In this document: in pieces, positions 16,901 through 22,476 of the stretch
Layout of the letters: each line of letters starts with the position of its first letter
Position numbering within the stretch: position 1 is the stretch's first letter
Source: JAQVQN01 sp964557205
GTDB lineage: Bacteria > Verrucomicrobiota > Kiritimatiellia > RFP12 > UBA1067
Assembly: GCA_964557205.1 (NCBI GenBank)
Contig: CAZKZI010000041.1
Span: 1 to 22,476 of the forward strand
DNA length: 22,476 nucleotides
Direction: 5' to 3'
Made by a program: the position numbers and the translations under genes
The notes under the pieces: generated by a model
Seen by the model: only the letters and a program-made list of their open reading frames with translations
Told to the model about the DNA's origin: nothing
Databases searched by the model: none

Positions 16901-19684
16901 TTCACATGTCTCTGGCTTGCGCACGATGTTGGTGAGGGTTCGCAGGATGCCGCTGGAGAACAGGATAGCCAGCACATAACCGGTGAACAGCCATGACCAG
17001 GCAGGTGCCAGAGCCCAGCCCGCGAGCAGCCACACCAGTAGTGCGGGAGCCACAAGGCTACGGCGGATGTTGTCGAATATCTTCCAGCGGCTGAGGGCTG
17101 TGAGCGGGTTGGAATCGCGCTGAGCCGTGCTGGTGGGCGGCCGCGGGAACAGCCAGCGGAGAATCTGCCAATCGCCACGGATCCAGCGGTGCTGGCGGCT
17201 GATCTCACCCAGATAGGTGGAGGGGAAGTTCTCATATACTTCGACGCCGCTCAACAGCGCCGAACGGGCATAGCCGCTCTCCAGCAGATCGTGGCTGAGA
17301 ATCTGATTATCCGGAAAACGCCCCTGTAGCACTTCGCGGAAGGCATCGACATCGTAGATGCCCTTGCCCATATAAGAGCCTTCGCCGAAGAGATCCTGGT
17401 AGACATCCGACACCTCGCGGGTGTAGGGATCCAAACCGGTTGCGCCTGAGAAAAGGCTGGCAAAGCGGCTTTGACCATGGGTCAGGCGGATCGAGGCGCG
17501 TGGTTGCAAGATGCCATAGCCTTCAACGACGCGGCGGGTTTTGGGGTCGATGCGCGGCTGGTTCAAGGGGTGCGCCATGGCTCCGACCAGACGATGCGCC
17601 GCGCCACGCGGCAGCTCTGTGTCGGCATCCAGGGTGATCACGTATTTGACTGCGCGCAGAAATGGGCGGAAGCCGTCGACGATCGAAAACGCATCCTGCG
17701 CCTCGCCGCGCAAGAAGGCGTTGAACTGCTCCAGCTTGCCGCGCTTGCGCTCCCAGCCCATCCACTGTTTTTCAAACGGGTTCCAAACCCGCGGGCGGTG
17801 GAGCAGGTAAAAGAGAGTGTGCCGTTCCGCGGCTTGGTAGCGCTCGTTCAAAGCTGCAATTCCTTGGCGGGCCAAGCTGATCAACCCCTCGTCAGTTGGC
17901 GTGGTTTCAGTGTCGGCATCAGCGAAATCGCTGAGCAAAGCAAAGCCCACGTTCGGGTCGCGATTGCCGAGATAGCGGATTTCAAGTGCTTCCAGCAACC
18001 GCTCGACTGTTGTAGCATTGCTAAGCAGGCAAGGGATGACCACGATGGAGCGGTGGTCGGAGGGTATCCCTTCAGAGAAGTCAAGACGCGGGATCGGGCG
18101 AGGCGGGACGAGCAGCGTCGCCAAAAAGTTGACCAGCGAGACTCCCAGCGCGGAAGCGCCGATCGCGGCTGTGATCACAAACAGCCAGAAGTTCGGTGAG
18201 GCCATCCCCAGACTGATAAACCAGGGTATGGTCGCGGCGGTGGCCGCAGCGGTGATAACGGAAATCGGCCCCAGATACAGAGCCAGCGCGTAACGTGTGC
18301 ACAGGCGAAGCGCCCACTCGCAGGCACGCCCGCGACACTTTAGTGCGCAGGTGAGCTGCCGTGTGCCGCCGCCGATCAGGTAGTGTCCGATATGGGCCTC
18401 CCGGCTCTTACGGACATCGTCATGCGCAGCGTGTGCTTGTGCCAATGCGACGACTTTGCGTGCGACTGTTGCTTCATCCTGGTCGCTACGTTGGGCGAGG
18501 CGCTCCACGATATGGCGGTAGCGGTCGCGTGTGGCAAAATCTTGTTCCGAGTAGGCGCTGGCCGGATCGCCGCGTAGTGTCCATTCCACGACGCTGAGCG
18601 TTTCAACGAACTCTTTCCAGTCCAGTTTGCCAAGGAAGCGCATACTGGCGATGCTGTTGGCAATGGAAACCTGTTCGGCGGCTTGCGCATGGCTATCGGT
18701 CTGCAGTTGTTGGGGTTCGCTGGTGCCCTTATCGGCAAGGGCTTGCTCAACCCAGTTCAGAACAAAGGCGAGTGCCATGCCTTGGCCGCGTAGTCGGCTG
18801 CTGAACTCTTCGAGAAACGGCGCGGTGAGTTTCGTTTCGGTGTCGGCAAATTCGGCCAGCAGGCGGATCAACCGTTTCGGCTGTTGGGCGGCGGTGGCGA
18901 TCATCCGTTCGGCCCAGGCGATGCCGGCGTCGCGTTCGCGCCGCCGCCGGGCAATACGCGCGGCCACGCGGCGTAAATTATCGACCAGCCCCAGGCGCAG
19001 GGCGATCGGAAAGGCCCAGAGCTCGCTTAATCGCAGCGGGGTGATCTCCTGGTAGGCGGAGACGAACTGGGTGACGGTTTCCGCCTCTAATCTGCCATCA
19101 AGGTGCGCGATCAGTTCGACTGCCATCTGGTAGACTCGGGGAAAGCCGGCCATCGAACCTGCTGCCAGCCGTGGCAGGCTGCGGCTGTAGGCCCGCGGGA
19201 GGTGAAGGTGCGCATCGTGTATCTGTTGCTCGATGAGAAAGAAGTTGTCGAGCAGCCACTCCGCCGCGGGTTCAAGCTGGCGTCCCTGCGTCAGAGCCGC
19301 GGTAATAATGTCGTAGGAGCGGTACAATGCCCGTTGATTTTCAGCCAGTTGCGGCAAGAGTTTGTCAGCGCCGCGGCCAACTGCCACCTGATGTTGTTGC
19401 GCCAACTCCTTGGCAAAGGGGGGAAGCTGCTGCTGGCTGAGCAATTCGGCGCGCAAAGGCTCATCGTGGCCCAACGCCAGATCACGACCGCGCTGCCCTT
19501 TTACCAAGACGGATGAGAAAAAACGGATAGCTCTTTCGGAGAAGAGATCGCGCCAGTTAGGTTGGTTGTAACTGGGGCGGGGCATACGCCGCATATCTCG
19601 AAACCGGCGAGGGGAACGAGTCAAGGCACGCATGGAAGACTCACGTAAAAAGCGAGGAAACAGAGCAGATAGTTTAAAAGCCAT
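10922..19684 (-). CDS. ndvB: Cyclic beta-1,2-glucan synthase (NdvB/Cgs type)
   Basis: This giant inner-membrane enzyme, 2920 residues as called, is close to known Cgs/NdvB proteins (about 2800-2900). It polymerises UDP-glucose to beta-1,2-glucan, cyclises it and trims its length. An N-terminal cytoplasmic region (1-455) is followed by helices near 460-530. The GT84 domain has the DAD of TLDADTELP near 685 and the QHRW motif of ISRQHRWIRGDW near 830. More helices follow near 875-1050, then a glucoamylase-like region (YRAFGVPGMGLKRG near 1475). Two carbohydrate-binding modules come next (near 1635-1700 and 2115-2210), and then the GH94 phosphorylase domain with CGDWNDGMN near 2597. The C-terminus (WYTGAASWMYRLGLE) is typical of GH94. 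A second ATG at 19633 would give 2903 residues and fits the promoter position better. The stop is TAG. No NdvA-type ABC exporter lies in the window. Confidence 0.95.
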   Translation of the reverse strand: MAFKLSALFPRFLRESSMRALTRSPRRFRDMRRMPRPSYNQPNWRDLFSERAIRFFSSVLVKGQRGRDLALGHDEPLRAELLSQQQLPPFAKELAQQHQVAVGRGADKLLPQLAENQRALYRSYDIITAALTQGRQLEPAAEWLLDNFFLIEQQIHDAHLHLPRAYSRSLPRLAAGSMAGFPRVYQMAVELIAHLDGRLEAETVTQFVSAYQEITPLRLSELWAFPIALRLGLVDNLRRVAARIARRRRERDAGIAWAERMIATAAQQPKRLIRLLAEFADTETKLTAPFLEEFSSRLRGQGMALAFVLNWVEQALADKGTSEPQQLQTDSHAQAAEQVSIANSIASMRFLGKLDWKEFVETLSVVEWTLRGDPASAYSEQDFATRDRYRHIVERLAQRSDQDEATVARKVVALAQAHAAHDDVRKSREAHIGHYLIGGGTRQLTCALKCRGRACEWALRLCTRYALALYLGPISVITAAATAATIPWFISLGMASPNFWLFVITAAIGASALGVSLVNFLATLLVPPRPIPRLDFSEGIPSDHRSIVVIPCLLSNATTVERLLEALEIRYLGNRDPNVGFALLSDFADADTETTPTDEGLISLARQGIAALNERYQAAERHTLFYLLHRPRVWNPFEKQWMGWERKRGKLEQFNAFLRGEAQDAFSIVDGFRPFLRAVKYVITLDADTELPRGAAHRLVGAMAHPLNQPRIDPKTRRVVEGYGILQPRASIRLTHGQSRFASLFSGATGLDPYTREVSDVYQDLFGEGSYMGKGIYDVDAFREVLQGRFPDNQILSHDLLESGYARSALLSGVEVYENFPSTYLGEISRQHRWIRGDWQILRWLFPRPPTSTAQRDSNPLTALSRWKIFDNIRRSLVAPALLVWLLAGWALAPAWSWLFTGYVLAILFSSGILRTLTNIVRKPETCEWHLHLRTVGSTLGLCFAGPLLALACLPYEACITLDACCRATGRFGITRRGLLLWNLPQDQRRNRRRTLAGFMAEMWPTSCLALASVTVCVLAPGDPPLVRLPLLGAWFCAPLIAWWLSRPPSDAAPDLAPAQKQWLRALARRTWRYFETFVSKENQWLAPDNYQETPAPETAMRTSPTNMGLALAANLSAWDFGYLSTGRLLERTEHMLSAMKRLERYRGHFYNWYDTQNLQPLRPLYVSSVDSGNLAGYLVALRGGLNDLRQQPAVCPRSQIKAGLRDTLKVLRQESGKRAPQLLLQALAAATAAVEELPLADDADFCAPLATTRQAAAQLRNAAEPVGGEVLAWSEAFVAQCEDHAADINQFASDTRTHTHALTLEMLAQTSDTNNAPGRRQAIARLHTITNLEGLCAEMEAEMDFLFLYDSAQNLLSIGYDVSARHLDPGRYDLLASEARLASYLLVASEQAPIVHWFTLGRLLTQHKGATALLSWSGSMFEYLMPALLMPHYRNTLLERTCQATIARQIHYGRQRNVPWGISESCYNARDARHVYQYRAFGVPGMGLKRGLANDLVIAPYATLLALPFAPQEAYDNLRRLVGQEQALGAYGMYEAIDYTRSRVPHDKTRKVIRAFMTHHQGMGLIAMANLLVDGRMIERFMADPAMRATELLLQERMPQALSLLHPYTREAQAAAKPQAEQPEAVMRVFSDPDTLVPEVHFLSNGNYHVMVTHTGGGTSRWRDLEITRWREDTTCDNWGSFIYLRDVGSAAVWSTAFQPTRDPGQNYEAIFTQGRAEYRRRDHDFETHTEICVSPEDDVEIRRVTLNNLARRPRSVELTSFAEVVLAPQNADLAHPAFSKLFLQTEVLPDHQAILCTRRKRTPEDATPWLFHLLVAIDADQAPTFETDRALFIGRGRTTANPIAMEVPKNESAPLSNSAGAVLDPIIAVRQLLVIPVDRMITAHLVTGVAATREAALQLIEKYQDCHFVERAFEMAWSHSQIVMRQLAVSEAQTQLYGRLASSIIYANTHLRAPASVIAQNRMSQQRLWHFGISGDLPILLLRIRDLKRLERIREILRAHAYWRTKGITCDIVIINEDYSGYRATLNDRIIDAINSGPAAGLLDKPGGVFVRRIETLSEEELTLLATVARVVLSDTAETLHEQVGRMVSTRRLPGRFHPLQSDLKPVGPAPLRIPERIFVNGPGGFTPDGREYVIRLEPGETTPAPWCNVIASPHIGTVVSESGSMYTWVENAHEFRLTPWHNDPVSDTSGEAFYLRDEATGRFWSPTVLPAPGVSGTICRHGFGYTVFEYKEAGIAAETWVYVAMDAPVKFVVIKLRNQSDHQRNLSLTAFYELVLGEWRHSNAMHIVTEVDPRSGALFASNPYSREFANQVVFADCSVAEKSYTGSRNEFLGRNGSLANPAALHRERLSNVTGAGFDPAIGLQAFVTLDAGQSQEVVFTLGAAASATEAQACLARYSGPNGARDALNAVWDHWNHTLSRVHVETPDLATNVLLNGWLPYQVLSCRYWGRSGYYQSGGAYGFRDQLQDTMALIHAAPYATREHLLLSASRQFIEGDVQHWWHPPQGAGVRTHFSDDYLWLPQATIRYVQATGDTGVLDESTPFLRGRPVNLDEEAYYETPVHANENGTLYEHCVRALRNGLHFGTHGLPLIGCGDWNDGMNLIGRDGKGESVWLGWFLYDSLTRFSALATSRGDNDFAAFCLEQAQALLQRIEATGWDGAWYRRAYFDDGTPLGSATNEECRIDSLSQSWAVISGAAQPERARQAMAEVSAQLVDRDAGIIRLFTPPFDSSDIEPGYIKGYPPGMRENGGQYTHGAIWSVMALALLGEHNQAWECFRMLNPILHSDTPEKAARYCIEPYVMAADVYGVEPHRGRGGWSWYTGAASWMYRLGLETLLGLEWHNDHLRINPRLPEQGWDLYRIRYHYRETTYHITIRKSDTPLPQAQMRVDGIEQPNARIPLQNDRGEHQVEVLIGVSG

Positions 19685-19689
19685 AAGTG

Positions 19690-19718
19690 TTTGTAGTTCA
19701 GGACAGCCTCACTGTCAA
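19690..19718 (-). promoter_or_regulatory. Near-consensus sigma-70 promoter of the glucan synthase gene
   Basis: On the minus strand a perfect -35 box TTGACA (19718-19713), a 17-nt spacer and TACAAA (19695-19690, 4/6) predict transcription start near 19683. That is at or just inside the first ATG (19684-19682), so the message would be leaderless or translation begins at the ATG at 19633. The spacer and -35 include the small inverted repeat GACAG-N5-CTGTC, a possible operator. Confidence 0.6.
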
Positions 19719-19794
19719 GAGCTTGTTTAATAAATCGAGACAAAACCGCTTCAGGGGACTTGCAAGAGAGAAGGCAGGGGGTCAGAAAGCTAGG

Positions 19795-19820
19795 GTTCAG
19801 GCCGGAACAGCCCCCTGAAC
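19795..19820. other. Short hairpin upstream of the glucan synthase promoter
   Basis: This is a perfect 7-bp inverted repeat GTTCAGG / CCTGAAC with a 12-nt loop. It lies in the 262-bp gap between the flavodiiron gene and the glucan synthase, 77 bp upstream of the -35 box. There is no T run, so it is an operator candidate or a weak structural element. Confidence 0.3.
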
Positions 19821-19899
19821 ACCGAACTCTAAACCATCGGCTCCTGCTGTTTTTCAGGGGCATGATGTCCGACACTGATAATTACCAGCTTATCGCCGA

Positions 19900-19947
19900 A
19901 CCATTCCGGCACCCACGAGTGACATTCATTATTTAAACCGGAATGGT
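19900..19947 (-). other. Inverted repeat at the end of the flavodiiron gene
   Basis: A perfect 10-bp inverted repeat ACCATTCCGG / CCGGAATGGT is separated by 28 nt. The proximal arm ends on the last base of the flavodiiron stop codon. Read on the minus strand it could fold as a 3' stem-loop that separates the gene from the glucan synthase. The long loop and lack of a T tract argue against a classical terminator. Confidence 0.4.
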
Positions 19948-21131
19948 CATGTGGCCACATGGTCGTCTTCGCGGTGCGCCTTGGCAATGGCGGCGGCAAG
20001 TGCATCGAGTTCCGTATAGGTCTCGACGGTTGGCAGCCCTTTCTGCATGACAGTGCCGAGCACCTCCACTTTCAGGTTGGGGATCAGCCCCGTGATTTGT
20101 TCTATGGCCTTGCTGCTCCATCCGTATGAACCGATGATCGAGGCATAACGCAGTTTGGGTCTTAGCGCATTGGCCAAGTGCGAGGCATAAAAAACGGACG
20201 GATGCGGCCCGACGTGGACGGTGGGCGTTCCTATGACGATGGTCGCCGCGTCTACCAGCGCGATCGCCAGTTTGCCGATATCCGTGACGCTGAGATCAAA
20301 GAGATGCACTTTCACACCGTGCTCCACAAGGGAATTGACGAGACCGTCAACCATCTGCTGCGTGCTGCCGTGCATGGAAATGTAGGGTAACACGACCTCG
20401 TTTTTGACCGCGTCCGACACCCAGTCCTTGTATGCGGCCAAGATGAAGGCCGGCTGGTCATAGACGGGTCCATGACTGGGTGCGATCATCTTGATGTCAA
20501 GCGCCTCGACCTTCGTCATGTTCTTCCGGATGATCGACCGGAACGGCATCATGATTTCCGCATAGTAGCGTTTCGCGGCCTCGTACACCACCGCTTGGTC
20601 GGTCACGCATAAATCCGTGGTAGCCAGATGCGATCCGAAAAAATCGCAGGAAAACAGGATGCCGTCCTCCTGCAGATAGGCACACATGGTTTCCGGCCAG
20701 TGTACCCAAGGCGTAAAAATGAACTCCAGAGTTTTGCCGCCGAGATCGAGGGTGTCCCCGTCCTGAATGGTGATGAATCGGTCCTCGGGCAATGCGAGCA
20801 GATCCATCAACATGCCCTTGGCCTTGGCGTTGGTGACCACCTTGGCGGCGGGATACTTCGCCAGCACCTGCGGAATGCAGCCGGAGTGGTCTTGCTCTGC
20901 GTGCAGCGAAACCACGTAATCGAGGGTCTCGACATCTTCGAGTTGCTTCTTGAACACATCCCAGAATGCGGGATCCACGGTGTCCAGCAGAGCCGCCTTG
21001 TCAATACCGCGCACCAGATAGGCATTGTAACTGGTGCCGTCGGGCAGCGGAATCAGCGCGTCGAACAGCCGCCGGTTCCAATCTACCACCCCCAGCCAAC
21101 TGACGTCGCTCTTGATCTTGCGTGTTTTCAT
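19947..21131 (-). CDS. Flavodiiron protein (class A, FprA type), oxygen or NO reductase
   Basis: This 394-residue cytoplasmic enzyme reduces O2 to water and/or NO to N2O with electrons usually supplied by rubredoxin or F420. The N-terminal metallo-beta-lactamase-like domain (1-245) has the complete diiron ligand set: H77, E79, D81 and H82 in LHAEQDHSG, H144 in PWVHWPE, D163 in SCDFFGSH and H220 in APSHGPVY. The C-terminal flavodoxin domain (about 248-390) carries the FMN phosphate loop SMHGSTQQM (252-260) and GTPTVHVGPHP. There is no fused rubredoxin or reductase domain and no rubredoxin gene is visible, so the redox partner is encoded elsewhere. AGGAGA lies 7 nt before the ATG. The family is most common in anaerobes, where it protects from oxygen. 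Confidence 0.95.
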   Translation of the reverse strand: MKTRKIKSDVSWLGVVDWNRRLFDALIPLPDGTSYNAYLVRGIDKAALLDTVDPAFWDVFKKQLEDVETLDYVVSLHAEQDHSGCIPQVLAKYPAAKVVTNAKAKGMLMDLLALPEDRFITIQDGDTLDLGGKTLEFIFTPWVHWPETMCAYLQEDGILFSCDFFGSHLATTDLCVTDQAVVYEAAKRYYAEIMMPFRSIIRKNMTKVEALDIKMIAPSHGPVYDQPAFILAAYKDWVSDAVKNEVVLPYISMHGSTQQMVDGLVNSLVEHGVKVHLFDLSVTDIGKLAIALVDAATIVIGTPTVHVGPHPSVFYASHLANALRPKLRYASIIGSYGWSSKAIEQITGLIPNLKVEVLGTVMQKGLPTVETYTELDALAAAIAKAHREDDHVAT

Positions 21132-21204
21132 ATTTTTGTCTCCTGATGGTCATGCTCGCGTTGAATCTCGGGCTTGGCATTGATGAAGACTCTTCCGTCC
21201 AAGC

Positions 21205-21223
21205 CGGCAACGATTAGTTGCCG
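21205..21223 (-). promoter_or_regulatory. Inverted repeat in the flavodiiron leader
   Basis: CGGCAAC-GATTA-GTTGCCG is a perfect 7-bp inverted repeat, about 75-92 bp upstream of the flavodiiron ATG. It could be an operator or a leader hairpin. Confidence 0.35.
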
Positions 21224-21235
21224 TCGAATTTGTTC

Positions 21236-21275
21236 ATCAGAATCACATACGACTTACATAAACTCTATCAGAATC
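21236..21275. repeat. Direct repeat pair ATCAGAATC between the flavodiiron and ELM1-family genes
   Basis: Identical 9-mers occur at 21236-21244 and 21267-21275, 31 bp apart start to start, which is about three helical turns. They lie in the divergent intergenic region and could be paired protein-binding sites. I find no convincing promoter hexamers for either gene here. Confidence 0.35.
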
Positions 21276-21303
21276 TATCTCTTTCGCAACCGTTATCTCT
21301 TAC

Positions 21304-21333
21304 GGTGCGATTCACAATAGTTGAATCGCACCC
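21304..21333. repeat. Palindromic repeat, copy 1
   Basis: A perfect 11-bp inverted repeat (GGTGCGATTCA / TGAATCGCACC) with a 7-nt loop. The 30-bp unit recurs at 22441-22470 with 25 identical positions, so the two copies flank the ELM1-family gene. No T run follows directly. Confidence 0.6.
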
Positions 21334-21402
21334 CAAGACCGCCGGGAACCGGATTTTTTTGTGGCGCTGGAGCGGCCGTGCGTTTATATTCTGATTCGCG
21401 TT

Positions 21403-22344
21403 ATGAAAAAGAAACTGCTGATCGTCACCGACGGAAAAGCGGGCCATGAGAACCAGTCTAAGGCCTTTTGCCGAGCTCTGGACTATGACTATGACTGTGT
21501 GCTGGCTTCTTATCCGACCAGATTTCATAAAGCCCTCTCATATCTGATCGACCGGCTGGGCTTTGTCTTGGATTACCCCTTCAAAATCGAGAGCACGAAC
21601 GGCTATTATGATGCCGTGGTCTGCACGGGGTCGACCACGTTCTACCCCGGCAAAATCGCGGCCCGCCGCCGCGGCATACCGGTCGTGGCGATCCTTTATC
21701 CCAGCGGCTACAAGAAGATGAATTTCGACTGCATCCTGGCGCCGAGCTTCGACCGTCCCCTACCATATCCGAACATCATACCCGTGCCGGTCAATCTGGC
21801 CTCGCCGGACGCGGCCTTCTACGATGAGGGCGTCGCGACCTTCCGCGCGCGCCACAATACCGCGCGCCGCGCCGTGTCGGTGATCATCGGAGGCCCCAAC
21901 GCCATTGCCGCGATGAAGGTCGGGGAGATGCGGCATGAGCTGGACCGCGTCTTTGCCCTGACACCTGAACATGAACACTGGGTCACCACCTCACGCCGCA
22001 CGCCGAAAGCGATTGAAGAGCTGGTCGACGCCTACCCCTTTGAGTACAAACTGCTCTACAGCCGTGACAAGTTCAACCCGATACCGGCCTTTGTCATGCT
22101 ATGCGAGCGTATTTTCGTCACGGCCGAATCCACCGGCATGATCAGCGAAGCCGTCACCCGCGGCACGGCTTTTGTCGAGGTCGTCATGAACCTAAAAAAA
22201 GACGGCTCGAAATTCGGACGTTTTATTGCAAACCTTGAACGCGAACAGGCCGTACATGTTTTTGATGGCACACTCGGCCAGGCCAACCACAAGATCGACC
22301 TCACGCCGATCTACGAGAAGTCCCGCGTTCTGCTCAAGCTCTGA
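21403..22344 (+). CDS. ELM1/GtrOC1-like family protein
   Basis: The ATG at 21403 gives 313 residues. Two family hallmarks are visible: an N-terminal DGKAGHENQ motif (10-18) and a C-terminal VTAESTGMISEAV segment near 240-252, matching the TxDSxSMxSEA-type region of ELM1 proteins. The fold appears glycosyltransferase-like, with two Rossmann-type halves (VVCTGSTTFYPGK and VSVIIGGPN mark strand-loop positions). In plants the homologue affects mitochondrial fission. Bacterial members are often found near cell-surface polysaccharide genes, and their reaction is not established. A GTG at 21361 would add 14 residues (ALERPCVY...) not typical of the family, so the ATG is preferred, though no strong ribosome-binding site is seen. 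It is transcribed away from the flavodiiron gene. Confidence 0.8.
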   Translation: MKKKLLIVTDGKAGHENQSKAFCRALDYDYDCVLASYPTRFHKALSYLIDRLGFVLDYPFKIESTNGYYDAVVCTGSTTFYPGKIAARRRGIPVVAILYPSGYKKMNFDCILAPSFDRPLPYPNIIPVPVNLASPDAAFYDEGVATFRARHNTARRAVSVIIGGPNAIAAMKVGEMRHELDRVFALTPEHEHWVTTSRRTPKAIEELVDAYPFEYKLLYSRDKFNPIPAFVMLCERIFVTAESTGMISEAVTRGTAFVEVVMNLKKDGSKFGRFIANLEREQAVHVFDGTLGQANHKIDLTPIYEKSRVLLKL

Positions 22345-22416
22345 TTTCAACATTGTCGCCCTCTCTTGGATAGGGATCAACAGCGCCGTGGCCGAGCGGT
22401 TCGTGCAAATGCCATT

Positions 22417-22440
22417 CTGACTCCTGACTCCTGACTTCTG
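22417..22440. repeat. Short tandem repeat (CTGACTC units)
   Basis: About three heptamer copies (CTGACTC, CTGACTC, CTGACTT) run directly into the second palindromic repeat. Short tandem heptamers of this sort are known from intergenic DNA of several bacteria. No function is evident. Confidence 0.6.
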
Positions 22441-22470
22441 GGTGCGAGTTAACAAAGTTGAATCGCACCC
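22441..22470. repeat. Palindromic repeat, copy 2
   Basis: This 30-bp relative of the unit at 21304-21333 is identical at 25 positions, with changes only in the left arm and loop. The left arm is less perfect (GGTGCGAGTTA). The right arm, TTGAATCGCACCC, is unchanged. It lies about 100 bp downstream of the ELM1-family stop codon. Confidence 0.6.
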
Positions 22471-22476
22471 AAACAC

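Noticed and set aside
19621..19875. 84-codon minus-strand open frame before the glucan synthase
   Set aside because: It runs across the predicted promoter and into the glucan synthase in another frame; no motif, no ribosome-binding site.
21343..21360. CCGG-GAA-CCGG followed by a T run, resembling a terminator
   Set aside because: The stem is only 4 bp and no plus-strand gene ends upstream; the flavodiiron gene is transcribed away from it.
22383..22470. String resembling the start and D-arm of tRNA-Ser (GTGGCCGAGCGGTT)
   Set aside because: No anticodon stem, acceptor pairing or T-arm can be drawn; the following bases are a heptamer tandem repeat and the palindromic repeat.
1..22476. CRISPR array, insertion sequence, prophage or integrase
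   Set aside because: No regularly spaced repeats, transposase, integrase or phage genes were seen on either strand.

Overview
The window looks like a chromosomal segment of a Gram-negative, probably anaerobic or microaerophilic bacterium of moderately high G+C. The Gram-negative call rests on a FadL-type outer-membrane protein, a sigma-54 system and a cyclic beta-1,2-glucan synthase. The low-oxygen call rests on a class A flavodiiron protein. The taxon cannot be fixed from the sequence; a member of the PVC group (Verrucomicrobiota/Kiritimatiellota-like) is a guess from gene content only. There are no rRNA, tRNA, CRISPR, phage or transposase genes, and coding density is high.

Region 1 (1-951): a short non-coding leader, then a small membrane methyltransferase of the isoprenylcysteine carboxyl methyltransferase type. 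Its 3' end overlaps the convergent kinase gene by 23 bp.

Region 2 (929-10854): a divergent signalling cluster. On the minus strand a FadL-family porin is followed 60 bp later by a protein with an N-terminal receiver and a C-terminal histidine kinase. On the plus strand are a FabF-like ketosynthase, a polytopic GAF-PAS histidine kinase, a soluble pseudo-receiver-GAF-PAS histidine kinase and an NtrC-type sigma-54 activator, packed with a 5-nt gap, a 4-nt overlap and a 23-nt overlap. The 285-bp divergent control region holds a good -24/-12 (sigma-54) promoter pointing at fadL, an upstream 64-bp imperfect inverted repeat made of two 15-nt half-sites, a third half-site in the fadL leader, and a sigma-70-like promoter for the ketosynthase operon whose -35 box lies in one arm of the repeat. 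This is the layout expected if the NtrC-type protein activates fadL and represses its own operon. A sensory system for a lipid-like or hydrophobic compound is the most interesting hypothesis in the window.

Region 3 (10922-19684, minus): one 8.8-kb gene for a cyclic beta-1,2-glucan synthase (NdvB/Cgs type, 2920 codons), with a near-consensus sigma-70 promoter that places transcription start almost on the first ATG.

Region 4 (19685-22476): a flavodiiron protein on the minus strand, with inverted repeats at both ends of the gene, then a divergently transcribed ELM1-family protein. A 30-bp palindromic repeat occurs before and after the ELM1-family gene, and a short heptamer tandem repeat precedes the second copy.
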